NCBI GenBank assembly: GCA_947259215.1
Contig: CAMYLJ010000014.1
Span: forward strand, 19,986 to 83,985
DNA length: 64,000 nt
Reading direction: 5' to 3'
Origin: an uncultured delta proteobacterium
GTDB taxonomy: Bacteria > Myxococcota_A > UBA9160 > JAFDET01
The notes beneath the pieces were generated by a model. The model did not search any database. It was not told the origin of the DNA and was given only the letters and a program-made list of their open reading frames with translations. Positions 51,942 to 60,205 of the stretch are shown in pieces. Position numbers and translations under genes: made by a program. How positions within the stretch are numbered: the first letter of the stretch is position 1; every line of letters begins with the position of its first letter.

Positions 51942-52904
51942 CTACAGGTGCACCTCCGCGAGCGCGAGGCCGCTCTCTCCGGCGACCGCGTACACGAGGA
52001 AGATGCGGCCGCCCTCCTCGTAGATCGCCGGATCCCGGAGCTGGTTCACGTGCCCGTAGCCGACGCTGCGGAGCGACGGCTCGAGGGGCGCGTCCGATCC
52101 CTCCCACGGGAGCTCGGGTCGGAGCACTTCGATCGCCTCGCTCTCCCGCCAGTCCTGCCAGGGTCCGGCGACGTCGATCGTCGAGAGCAGGATGCGCTCC
52201 GGCGTGTCGCCGACCTGGGTCCAGAAGACGTAGAGGATCTCGTCGCGTTTCAAGAGCGCCGCGTGCCGCATGTCCGGGTTGAAGAGCAGGGGGCCCTTCT
52301 CGAAGCGCGTGAGCCCGTCTACGGATCGGTAGAGCTGGCCCGGCATGGCCAGCGCGTAGGTGACGCCTGCGTGCGCGAAGGCCCGGAAGTAGGTCATGCC
52401 CAGGATCTCCGGCCGCGCGCGGAAGTGCAGGCCGTCGCGCGAGGTGGCGACCCGGGTCGCCTGGTGCGCGAAGCGCTCGAGGCCGTGGAAGTACATCACG
52501 AAGCGGCGCCGGGCGTCGTCCACGTGCACGTCGGGGGAGGCGATGTGGGGCCACGTCAGCTCCTGCACCAGGTCGTGGGGCAGCTCGACGCCGCTCTGCT
52601 CGGCCCACTCCCGGATGCGCGCCACGGCCTCGGGCGGCGCATCCGGCGGCTCGGTCGGGAAGTGCGAGTCGGCGAGTTGAAGGCTGCCCGGAGGATGGAC
52701 CCGCCAGGGCCCGAGGAGCGAATCGGCACAGGCGAGGCGGATGTAGCTGCCCTTGTGGTCCGCGAAGTAGAGGTAGTAGCGGGCGAGTGGCTCGCTCAGC
52801 CACTCCGGCACCCGGACCAGCGAGGGACCCTGGATGTTGGAGCCGATGCTGGGATGGGTCCCCGCATGGACGATCGGACCCTCGAGCAGCCGTTCGACGC
52901 GCAC
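51942..52904 (-). CDS. Glycosidase-like five-bladed beta-propeller protein, 320 aa
   Basis: From GTG 52904, with GGAGG upstream, the sequence has repeated strand motifs like SLVRVPEWL, RYYLYFADHKGSYIRLACAD and DARRRFVMYFHGLERF, typical of GH43/GH32-type propellers; catalytic Asp and Glu residues are probable at YYLYFADH and in RDPAIYEEGG. No signal peptide is seen. Substrate unknown. A relative of similar fold lies at 60206. It is divergent from the GT39 gene. Confidence 0.7.
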   Translation of the reverse strand: MRVERLLEGPIVHAGTHPSIGSNIQGPSLVRVPEWLSEPLARYYLYFADHKGSYIRLACADSLLGPWRVHPPGSLQLADSHFPTEPPDAPPEAVARIREWAEQSGVELPHDLVQELTWPHIASPDVHVDDARRRFVMYFHGLERFAHQATRVATSRDGLHFRARPEILGMTYFRAFAHAGVTYALAMPGQLYRSVDGLTRFEKGPLLFNPDMRHAALLKRDEILYVFWTQVGDTPERILLSTIDVAGPWQDWRESEAIEVLRPELPWEGSDAPLEPSLRSVGYGHVNQLRDPAIYEEGGRIFLVYAVAGESGLALAEVHL

Positions 52905-53017
52905 GCGCTCCTCCCAACCAGGGACGGGGACTCGTCGGAGACGTCCCAGGATAGCCCCTCGCCTTCGGCGCCTTCGTCGGTATGCTGCCTCCGCGCAGCC
53001 TGGATCCGGGGGAGGGG

Positions 53018-54676
53018 ATGTCGCGTCAGGAGTGGGTGAACCGAGGAGCCTGGATCGCGCTCTTCGCTGGGGCGCTGCTCGTCTACCTGTTTGCACTGGG
53101 GAGCTACCCCATCGCGGATGGGGAGTCGAAGTACGCCGAGGCGCCGCGCGAGATGCTCGAGCTGGGCGACTGGCTGACTCCCCACTACGACTACGTGCGC
53201 TACCTCAGCAAGCCGCCCCTGGGCTTCTGGATCGGTGCCGCCGTCTATCGGGTCTTCGGGGTGAGCGAGTTCAGCGCGCGGCTGCCGGACGCCTTGGCGG
53301 GCGTCGCGGTAGGGGCACTCCTCGGCGCGTTCGGCACGTATCTCTTCGGCCGCCGCACCGGCTGGCTCGCGGCCTTCAGCTGGCTGACCACCGCGCTCGT
53401 CTTCATCTACAGCCGCGGCGGCGGCCTCGAGCTCTGGCTGGTCCTGTTCATGGGGCTGGCCCTCTACGGCTTCGTCCGCGGCCTGGAGGAGAGGCGCTGG
53501 CTCTACGCGGCCTACGTGGGCATGGCCCTCGGGTTCCTGGTGAAAGGGCCCATGGGCCCGCTCTGGCCGCTCGCGTCGGTCCTGCTGTGGCTGGCGCTGA
53601 CGGGGCAGTGGCCCCGGCGGCGGCAGCTCTGGCACGGGCGCGCCTTCGGGATCTTCCTGCTGCTGGTCCTGCCCTGGCCGGTGATGATGGCGCTCCGCCA
53701 CGATGACTTCCTCTGGTACACGATCGTGCACGAGCAGATCTACCGGGTGCTCGGGAAGCGCACCCCCAACGAGGCGCTCTTCCCCACCTGGATGTTCCTG
53801 CTGCTCAGCCTGGGGCACTTCTTTCCCTGGATCCTGCACCTGCCCCAGGCGCTGGTCGCGGTCACCGGGCGCCTGCGGGCCGGGCGCGCGCCCGGGCTGG
53901 TGCTGGCGCTGGTCTGGTCGGGGTTCCCGCTGGTCTTCTTCTCGCTGGCCCGCAGCAAGGGGGACTACTACGCGCTCCAGATCTACCCCGGCTGGTGCCT
54001 GCTGGTGGCGTGGCTGTGGAACGAGGCCCTGGAGCGGCGCGTGGGGCTGCGCGCGCTCGCGGCTCCCTGGCTCGTCGCGGGGGGGCTGGGGCTGGCGGTC
54101 CTGGTCGCAGGGGGGCTCGGAATCTGGACCTTGCCGCCCTCGCCCGCCGGCTTTGCCGACCGCTTCGTGCCCGTGTTCAGCGTCGTGGGCCTCGCCACCG
54201 GGTTGGCGGCCTGGCTCGGGCGCCAGCGGATCGCGCTCGCCGGCATCGCGATCTGCATGACGGTCTTCTTCGTGCTCTTCCAGGAGGCGTACGCGGTGCG
54301 CGCGGTGAACGAGTCGATGCACTTCGCCGCCGTGGCCTACCGGGCGGAGGCCCCGGCCGGCGCCCGGATCGTCAGCGACGAGCGCGCCGAGTTCGCTCAC
54401 GTCTGCTCCCTGAACTTCTATCTCCACGAGCCGGCCTGGCTGGTGCGGGATGCGGAGGACTCGCGGCTTCACTTCTCGTTCAAGGAGTACGAGAAGCGCG
54501 TCATCGACGAGACCGAGCTGGCGCGCTGGCTGCGTGAGGGGATTGCGGTCTACGCCGTCGGCGAGCTGGAGCGCTGGCCGGCGCGCTTCCAGCGGCTCGG
54601 CTTGCGCGGCACGCTGCGGGCCGAGCAGGGAAGCCGCGGACTCTTCCGCGTAGAGCTCGCGCAGGAGCCCGCATGA
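53018..54676 (+). CDS. GT39/ArnT-like membrane glycosyltransferase, 552 aa
   Basis: About twelve membrane helices. The first outer loop holds YPIADGESKYAEAPREMLEL, where the DGE acidic pair and AREM-like stretch mark polyprenyl-phosphate-sugar dependent GT39/ArnT transferases. YLSKPPLGFWIGAAVYRVFG and LARSKGDYYALQIYPGWCLL-type segments follow. The C-terminal 130 residues form a soluble domain. It would add a sugar or aminosugar to lipid A or protein. Start at ATG 53018 has a GGAGG-like site but very close spacing; ATG 52982 is another option. Confidence 0.83.
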   Translation: MSRQEWVNRGAWIALFAGALLVYLFALGSYPIADGESKYAEAPREMLELGDWLTPHYDYVRYLSKPPLGFWIGAAVYRVFGVSEFSARLPDALAGVAVGALLGAFGTYLFGRRTGWLAAFSWLTTALVFIYSRGGGLELWLVLFMGLALYGFVRGLEERRWLYAAYVGMALGFLVKGPMGPLWPLASVLLWLALTGQWPRRRQLWHGRAFGIFLLLVLPWPVMMALRHDDFLWYTIVHEQIYRVLGKRTPNEALFPTWMFLLLSLGHFFPWILHLPQALVAVTGRLRAGRAPGLVLALVWSGFPLVFFSLARSKGDYYALQIYPGWCLLVAWLWNEALERRVGLRALAAPWLVAGGLGLAVLVAGGLGIWTLPPSPAGFADRFVPVFSVVGLATGLAAWLGRQRIALAGIAICMTVFFVLFQEAYAVRAVNESMHFAAVAYRAEAPAGARIVSDERAEFAHVCSLNFYLHEPAWLVRDAEDSRLHFSFKEYEKRVIDETELARWLREGIAVYAVGELERWPARFQRLGLRGTLRAEQGSRGLFRVELAQEPA

Positions 54677-54697
54677 CGGCTGCTGCGAACGCGGGCG

Positions 54698-55778
54698 CTA
54701 CTCCCGGCCGGTGCCGGGCGGCACGCAGGCGGCCGCCAGGCTCGAGAGCCGGAAGCCGATCGCTCCCTGGCGCGCCGGGTTGCGCTGGGCGCCGCTGGTG
54801 CAGAAGGCGAAGGAGAGTCCCGACACCGGGTCGGCCCAGGAGATCTGTCCGCCGGCGCCCATGTGCCGGCTTCCTGGTCATCGGGTCGATGAGCTCGCTG
54901 CGCCGCGCGGTCCAGGCCTCGCGCAGCATCTCGGGCTGCCAGATGCCGGCGCCGCGGCCCTCGGCGTCTGCCAGCATGCCCTGGTAGAAGAGCGCCACGT
55001 CGGCGGCGGTGGCGATCACGCCGCCTCCGGGGCTGCCGATGGCGCGGTTCTGCGGGTGGTTGTGGTACGCGAGCATGTCGTCGGCGATCACGGGGGCGTC
55101 CACCGGAGAGGCGGCGCGTTCGTCTTCCGTCGCGGCCTTGCCCACCGGGATCACGTCGGCCACGCGGACGTCCTCCTCCGGCGGGAGGCCGAGGAAGAGG
55201 TTGCGCAGGCCGAGGGGCTCGACGATCCGGGCGCGGATGAAGTCGCGGTAGTCGACGCCGGCGGTGCGCGTGATGAGCTCCGCCAGCACCCACATGCTGG
55301 ACGTGCCGTGGTAGACGAAGCGGCTGCCCGGCTCCCATTCGAGGCGCCAGTTGGCGAAGTGGCGCAGCCGCCGCTCGGGGTCCGGCCAGTCGGCCCGCGG
55401 GAGCTGCGCCCTCGGGAAGCCCGCGGTGTGGATGAGGAGCTGCTCCACGCGGACGACGTCCTTGCCATGCGTTCCGAACTCCGGGATGTGGTCCACCACC
55501 CGATCGCACAGGGCGAGCTTCTGCTCCTGGAGCAGGATCCACGCGGCCGAAGAGACGATGGACTTCGTCACCGAGAAGATCGAGAAGAGGGTCTCGTCGT
55601 CGGCCTCGCGCTCGGAGCCGTCGCCGTGCCGGGTGCGCCCGAAGGTCCGGAATCCGGCCAGCGCGCCGTCGCGGGCGACAGCCACCTGCACGGCGCAGCC
55701 CGCCCGCGCCGCGTCCTTCTCGGCGCGGGCGAAGAGGGCGTCCAGGGCCTCGGGGCCGATTCGGGCGGCGTCACCCAT
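54698..55778 (-). pseudogene. Serine hydrolase (beta-lactamase family), frameshifted with internal deletion
   Basis: The N-terminal part is a normal class C-like serine hydrolase: FSIFSVTKSIVSSAAWILLQ (SxxK), YHGTSSMWVLAELITR, PSGGGVIATAADVALFY-like segments. At about 54865 the frame changes: the C-terminal block HMGAGGQISWADPVSGLSFA and FCTSGAQRNPARQGAIGF continues in another frame and ends at TAG 54698. The segment normally lying between these blocks is missing. The catalytic His-x-Gly region is lost, so the gene is broken. Confidence 0.75.
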
Positions 55779-55849
55779 CGCGCGGAAGGATACCGCCGCC
55801 GCGGCCGCGAGACCCGTGATAGCCTTGTCCGCTTCGAGGTGGAGGCCAC

Positions 55850-56713
55850 ATGGAGCCCACGAGGGACCTCCATCCCCTGCTCGCGTCGGGCCGCCTGCTG
55901 CTGGTGCCGGGCGTCTACGATGCCTTGTCCGCGAAGATCGCCGAGCGGGCGGGCTTCGGCGCGGCGGTCCTGACGGGCTACGGGGTGTCGGCGGCGCTCT
56001 TGGGCGAGCCCGACTTCGGGATCCTCACGCAGACCCAGATCCTCGACGTGGCGCGGCGGGTGGTGAGCGCCACCGGGCTCGGGCTGATCGTCGACGGCGA
56101 CACGGGCTACGGCGGGCCGGTGAACGTGCAGCACATGGTGCGCGAGCTGGTGGCGATGGGCGCGCGTGGGATCATCCTGGAGGATCAGCGCTGGCCCAAG
56201 CGCTGCGGACACATGCGAGGCAAGGCGGTGATCGACGCCGAGGAGCATGCCGCCAAGATCCGGGCGGCAGTGGAGGCGCGCGGCGACGCGCAGTTCTTCA
56301 TCACCGGACGCACCGACGCTCTCGAGCCCCACGGCATCGACGAGGCCATCCGCCGAGCGCGGCTCTACAAGCAAGCGGGCGCCACGGTGCTCTTCGTCGA
56401 GGGCCCGCGCACGCTGGACGACCTGCGCCGCATCGGCGGCGAGCTGCCGCCTCCGCTGGCGATCAACCTGATCGAGGGAGGCGTGACCCCGATGTGTGGC
56501 CTGGAGGAGCTCCAGGAGCTGGGCTTCTTCAGCGTCGGCTTCGTCCTCTCCGGGCTCTACGCGGCCGCCCGCGCTCTGGGCGACGTCTACGCGGAGATCC
56601 GGCGCGCGGGGTCGAGCGCCGCCCTGGGGGAGCGCATGATGGACTTCTCGGAGTTCAACGAGCTGATCGGCGCCGGCAGGCGCCAGGCCGACGACGAGCG
56701 CTTCAAGGCGTAG
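55850..56713 (+). CDS. Isocitrate lyase/PEP mutase superfamily enzyme, 287 aa
   Basis: The metal-binding DGDTGYGGPVNVQHMVREL, the lid motif WPKRCGHMRGK containing KRCGH, and ARGDAQFFITGRTDALE identify an isocitrate-lyase-type carbon-carbon lyase such as methylisocitrate lyase, carboxyvinyl-phosphonate phosphonomutase or oxaloacetate decarboxylase. Length (287) matches the single-domain forms. The substrate cannot be fixed from motif alone. It precedes the peroxiredoxin gene by 68 bases on the same strand. Confidence 0.87.
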   Translation: MEPTRDLHPLLASGRLLLVPGVYDALSAKIAERAGFGAAVLTGYGVSAALLGEPDFGILTQTQILDVARRVVSATGLGLIVDGDTGYGGPVNVQHMVRELVAMGARGIILEDQRWPKRCGHMRGKAVIDAEEHAAKIRAAVEARGDAQFFITGRTDALEPHGIDEAIRRARLYKQAGATVLFVEGPRTLDDLRRIGGELPPPLAINLIEGGVTPMCGLEELQELGFFSVGFVLSGLYAAARALGDVYAEIRRAGSSAALGERMMDFSEFNELIGAGRRQADDERFKA

Positions 56714-56781
56714 GCCTCGGGTTCGAGCGCGGCATGGAAGTGTGCTTTCCTTCCGGTATTGGAAGCCAGAGGAGTGGCGCG

Positions 56782-57240
56782 ATGCTTGCCGAAGGTGACG
56801 CAGCTCCGGCCTTCGAGGCCACGATCCAGGATGGCAGCCGGGTCTCGCTCGGGGAGTGGCTCGGGCGCGGCCCGCTGGTCCTCTACTTCTACCCCAAGGA
56901 CTTCACGCCCGGCTGAACCCTCGAGGCGCGGGACTTCCGGGATCGCTACCCGGAGTTCACCGCGCTCGGCGCCGAGGTCGTCGGCGTGAGCAGCGATAGC
57001 GAGGGGCGCCACGCCTCCTTCGCCTCCGCGTTCGATCTGCCCTTCCCGCTGCTGAGCGACCGGGACTCGGCGATCGCCAAGGCCTTCGGCGTCGCCCGGG
57101 CCGGGGGCTGGCTGCCCTCGCGCCGCGTGACGTTCGTGATCGATCGCGAGGGCGTGGTGCGGCGGGTGATCTCGGCGGAGCTGGACGTCAACCAGCACAC
57201 CCGCGAGGCCCTGGCCGCCGTGGGGACGTTGGTTCGGTAG
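56782..57240 (+). CDS. bcp: BCP/PrxQ-type peroxiredoxin with in-frame UGA (probable Sec45), 152 aa
   Basis: ATG 56782 has AGAGGAG upstream. The frame is closed only by TGA at 56914-56916, and the same frame continues after it to TAG at 57238. Translating UGA as Sec gives YFYPKDFTPG-U-TLEARDFRD, with Sec at residue 45, the exact place of the peroxidatic Cys in E. coli BCP. The resolving Cys (position 50) is Arg, and the protein otherwise has no cysteine, so it would work as a one-Sec peroxiredoxin. DREGVVRRV and the VTFVIDREG strand complete the fold. It would reduce peroxides in the cytosol. Confidence 0.87.
56914..56953 (+). promoter_or_regulatory. Putative selenocysteine codon and downstream structures
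   Basis: After UGA (56914-56916) two small hairpins are possible: a GCGCGG...CCG...CGC stem around a GACTT loop (about 56926-56946) and CCGGG/CCCGG around a seven-base loop (56937-56953). The first has G at the loop start and a distance like known bacterial SECIS. Neither is as clear as the one after the UGA at 18586. Confidence 0.5.
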
Positions 57241-57284
57241 TTCAGAAACTGCTGCAGTTTCTGAACTACTGAACCAACGTCCCC
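57222..57284. repeat. 63-nt near-perfect palindrome overlapping the peroxiredoxin stop
   Basis: Arms of 31 bases (57222-57252 and 57254-57284) are complementary except at one position, around a single central base and a CTGCAG. It includes the last codons and stop of the peroxiredoxin gene and lies five bases before the stop of the convergent acyl-CoA ligase. It could form a very stable hairpin and act as a bidirectional terminator, but its length and perfection are unusual. Confidence 0.85.
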
Positions 57285-57289
57285 TTCGC

Positions 57290-58858
57290 CTAGCCGATCG
57301 ACTTGCCGTGGCCCTTCCAGTAGGGCGCGCGCAGGTCGCGCTTCAGCACCTTGAGGGCGCCCGAGAGCGGAAGCGGCTCGGTCCGGAAGTCGACGGACTT
57401 CGGCACCTTGTAGCCGGCGATCGAGGCGCGCGTGTGGGTGATGATGCCTTCCACCGTGATCACGACGCCCGGCTGCGGCACCACGATCGCGTGCACCGCC
57501 TCCCCCCACTTCTCGTCCGGGATCCCGATCACCGCCACCTGGGCCACGTCGGGGTGGGTGCTGATGGCGGACTCCACCTCGGCCGAGTAGACGTTCTCGC
57601 CGCCGGTGACGATCATGTCCTTCACGCGGTCGACGAGGAAGACGTAGCCGTCCTCGTCCTGGTAGCCGGCGTCGCCCGTGTGGTACCAGCCGCCCCGGAA
57701 GGTCTCGGCGGTGGCCTCGGGCTTGTTCCAGTACTCGCGCATCATGTGACCGCCCCGCGTGCACACCTCGCCGATCTCGCCGCGGGGCAGGACGCGACCC
57801 TCCTCGTCCTGGATCGACAGCTGCACCCCGAGCACGGGCTTGCCCACCGAGCGCAGGCGCGGCGAGCCGGGCGCGTGATCCTCGGGCAGGAGCAGGGTCA
57901 CGGTGGAGCAGGCCTCCGTCATCCCGTAGCCTTGGAGGAGATCGAGGTCGGGCAGGTCCTGCTGGAGCCGGGCGAGGGTCGCCTCGGGCATGGGCGACGC
58001 GCCGTAGACGAGCCGCCGCAGCGACGCCAGCCGCTCGGGCCGGTACTTCTCGTGGGCGAGACACAGCCCGATCATCGTCGGCACCATCAGGGTGTCGGTC
58101 ACTCCGTGGGTCTCGATCAGGTCGAGCACCCCTTCCGGGCTGTACATCGGGATGAAGACGACGCGGCCGCCGAAGATCGGCGGCCCCAGGATGCCGAGCA
58201 TCGAGGCGGCGTGGAACATCGGGGTCTGGAGCAGGTAGGTCCCGAGGTCGAGGCTCGGGATCGTCATGGCCGCGTGGTAGATGTTCAGGATCTCGGCCCG
58301 ATGCTCGATCAGCACGCCCTTCGGCAGGCCGGTCGTGCCGCCGGTGTACATGAGGACCACCGGGTCGGTCTCTTCCGGCTCGCGCGGCATCTCCGGCGAC
58401 GCCGCGGCCAGGAGCGCTTCGTACCCGACGTCATGAGGCGCGTCCCCCTCGCCGATGAGGACGACCTTTCGGATCGGATCCGCGTCGCCGATCTCCTTCC
58501 GGGCCGCGGCCACCAGGGGCGCGAAGGTCGGGTCGCTGAAGATCGCCTCGGTGCCCGAGTCGGTGATGATGTACGCCAGCTCCTTCGGCGCCAGCCGCAG
58601 GTTCAGCGGATTGATGACGCCGGCACCCATGAAGGCGGCGTGCCAGAGCTCGAGGTATTGGTGGCTGTTCAGGGCCAGGACGGCGAAGCGGTCGGTGGGG
58701 GCCACTCCGAGCTGGTGGGCCAGCCCGTGGCAGAGTCGGCTCACCCGCTCGTGGTGCTCGTTCCAGCTGCTGCGGTAGTCGCCGTCGATGATGGCCTCGA
58801 CGTCCCCGTACTGCGCCAGCGCGGGCTCGTAGGAATGGGAGTAGATCAGCTCCTTCAC
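57290..58858 (-). CDS. Fatty-acyl-CoA ligase (AMP-dependent synthetase), 522 aa
   Basis: The AMP-binding motif VVLMYTGGTTGLPKGVLIEH is followed by GYGMTEACSTVTLLL (A5), then GWYHTGDAGYQDEDGYVFLV and the hinge DRVKDMIVTGGENVYSAEVE. The adenylation Lys lies near the end in PLSGALKVLKRDLR. It should activate a carboxylic acid to its CoA thioester. Length fits class I ligases. It is convergent with the peroxiredoxin; its upstream neighbour is an enolase-superfamily enzyme. Confidence 0.92.
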   Translation of the reverse strand: MKELIYSHSYEPALAQYGDVEAIIDGDYRSSWNEHHERVSRLCHGLAHQLGVAPTDRFAVLALNSHQYLELWHAAFMGAGVINPLNLRLAPKELAYIITDSGTEAIFSDPTFAPLVAAARKEIGDADPIRKVVLIGEGDAPHDVGYEALLAAASPEMPREPEETDPVVLMYTGGTTGLPKGVLIEHRAEILNIYHAAMTIPSLDLGTYLLQTPMFHAASMLGILGPPIFGGRVVFIPMYSPEGVLDLIETHGVTDTLMVPTMIGLCLAHEKYRPERLASLRRLVYGASPMPEATLARLQQDLPDLDLLQGYGMTEACSTVTLLLPEDHAPGSPRLRSVGKPVLGVQLSIQDEEGRVLPRGEIGEVCTRGGHMMREYWNKPEATAETFRGGWYHTGDAGYQDEDGYVFLVDRVKDMIVTGGENVYSAEVESAISTHPDVAQVAVIGIPDEKWGEAVHAIVVPQPGVVITVEGIITHTRASIAGYKVPKSVDFRTEPLPLSGALKVLKRDLRAPYWKGHGKSIG

Positions 58859-58987
58859 GGGAACCTCCTGTCGGCCGGTTTCAGGTCCGACCTGCGCTGG
58901 GTCACGGTAGCCCGGGCGCCAGGCGGCGGCGAAGTGGGGGACGGCCGAGGCGTCGGCGGCTTTCGGGGCAGGACGCCCCCGGACCGG

Positions 58988-60148
58988 CTAGCCCGTGAGC
59001 GGCGTCCCCCAGCGCTTCAGGGCGTCCGGGTCGAGCTCGCAGCCGATGCCCGGCCGCTGGGGCACGGCCAGCACGCCGTCCGCAGCGGGACGCGGCGGGT
59101 CGAGCAGGAGCGCGTCGCGGGCGTCGGGCACCCAGCCGGGCGCCTCGAACGGGTACTCGAGGATGTCGCAGTTGGGCACGCCGCACGCGATGTGCAGGTT
59201 GTGCAGCAGCCCGATCCCGTTGGTCCAGGTGTGGGGGCTGAAGCCCTTGCTGCGCGCCTCGCAGAGGGCCGCCACCTTTTTCACCATGAGCGTGCCGCCC
59301 GCGAGGCAGGCGTCGGGCTGGAGCTTGTCGAGGCAGCCGCCGTCGAGGAGCAGCTGGAATTCGTGCAGGCCCTGGTTGAGCTCCCCGCCCGCGATGCTGA
59401 CGTCCACCTCGGCGCACAGGCGCGCGAGGCCCTCGTAGTCGAAGCGGTGGCGCGGCTCCTCCACCCAGCGGAAGCCCAGGTCGCCCGCGGCACGGCAGAA
59501 CTCGCGGGCGTCCTCGTAGCTCCACTCGGCGCCGAGCGGGCTCAGGTTCCAGCCCTGGTTGCAGTCGATCATGAGCGCGACGTCGTCGCCGACGTGGGCG
59601 CGCACCGCCTCCATCTGCCGCACGTCGTCGCGGTAGTCGGCGCTGCGGCTGCGCAGCTTGAAGGCAGAGAAGCCGTCCTCGCGCCGCGCGTCGATGGCGT
59701 CGAGGCGCGCCCCGAGGTCCTTCGTGAGCAGGCTCTCGCCGAAGCTCAGGTAGGTTCGGATGCGGTCGCGCGCGCCGCCCAGGAGCTTGTAGAGGGGGAC
59801 CCCGCTGATCCGTGCCATCAGGTCCCAGAGCGCGCACTCGACGGGCCAGGGCCGCCCGCCCACCATGAGCGCGAAGCGCGTCACCAGCTTGGCGTGCTTC
59901 TCGATCTCGAACGGGTCGGCCCCGACGAGGAAGCGCGCGATCAGGTCCGCCGCCACGTAGGCGCCGAGCTCCGCCTGGCGCGGCTCGAAGACCGTGCCGG
60001 CGCCGATGCCGGTGTGTCCGCTGTCGTCGTGGACCTGCACTACCAGACAGCGGTTGTGGGTCATCGTCAGCCCCGGCACCCAGCTCGGGTGGAAGTCCGC
60101 CGGGAGCGGAATCTCCACGTAGTGGGCCTCGATCTTCGTGATCGCCAT
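58988..60148 (-). CDS. Mandelate racemase/muconate-lactonizing enzyme family protein, 386 aa
   Basis: An enolase-superfamily enzyme. The N-terminal capping domain starts AITKIEAHYVEIPLPADFHP. The barrel has FSAFKLRSRSADY (KxR catalytic lysine), ALMIDCNQGW (metal Asp), FRWVEEP (metal Glu) and IAGGELNQG (metal Glu on the sixth strand). These act by abstracting an alpha-proton from a carboxylate; the exact acid is unknown. The ligase gene downstream (129 bases) suggests joint breakdown of a carboxylic acid. Confidence 0.88.
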   Translation of the reverse strand: MAITKIEAHYVEIPLPADFHPSWVPGLTMTHNRCLVVQVHDDSGHTGIGAGTVFEPRQAELGAYVAADLIARFLVGADPFEIEKHAKLVTRFALMVGGRPWPVECALWDLMARISGVPLYKLLGGARDRIRTYLSFGESLLTKDLGARLDAIDARREDGFSAFKLRSRSADYRDDVRQMEAVRAHVGDDVALMIDCNQGWNLSPLGAEWSYEDAREFCRAAGDLGFRWVEEPRHRFDYEGLARLCAEVDVSIAGGELNQGLHEFQLLLDGGCLDKLQPDACLAGGTLMVKKVAALCEARSKGFSPHTWTNGIGLLHNLHIACGVPNCDILEYPFEAPGWVPDARDALLLDPPRPAADGVLAVPQRPGIGCELDPDALKRWGTPLTG

Positions 60149-60205
60149 GCCGGGCCTCCTCTGCGTCGGATCGTCGCGCGCCCGCCGGGACGCGCAGGCC
60201 CGAGC

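Noticed and set aside
56914..56916. TGA as a nonsense mutation in the peroxiredoxin
   Set aside because: It replaces exactly the peroxidatic residue while both sides stay well conserved; Sec is the simpler reading.
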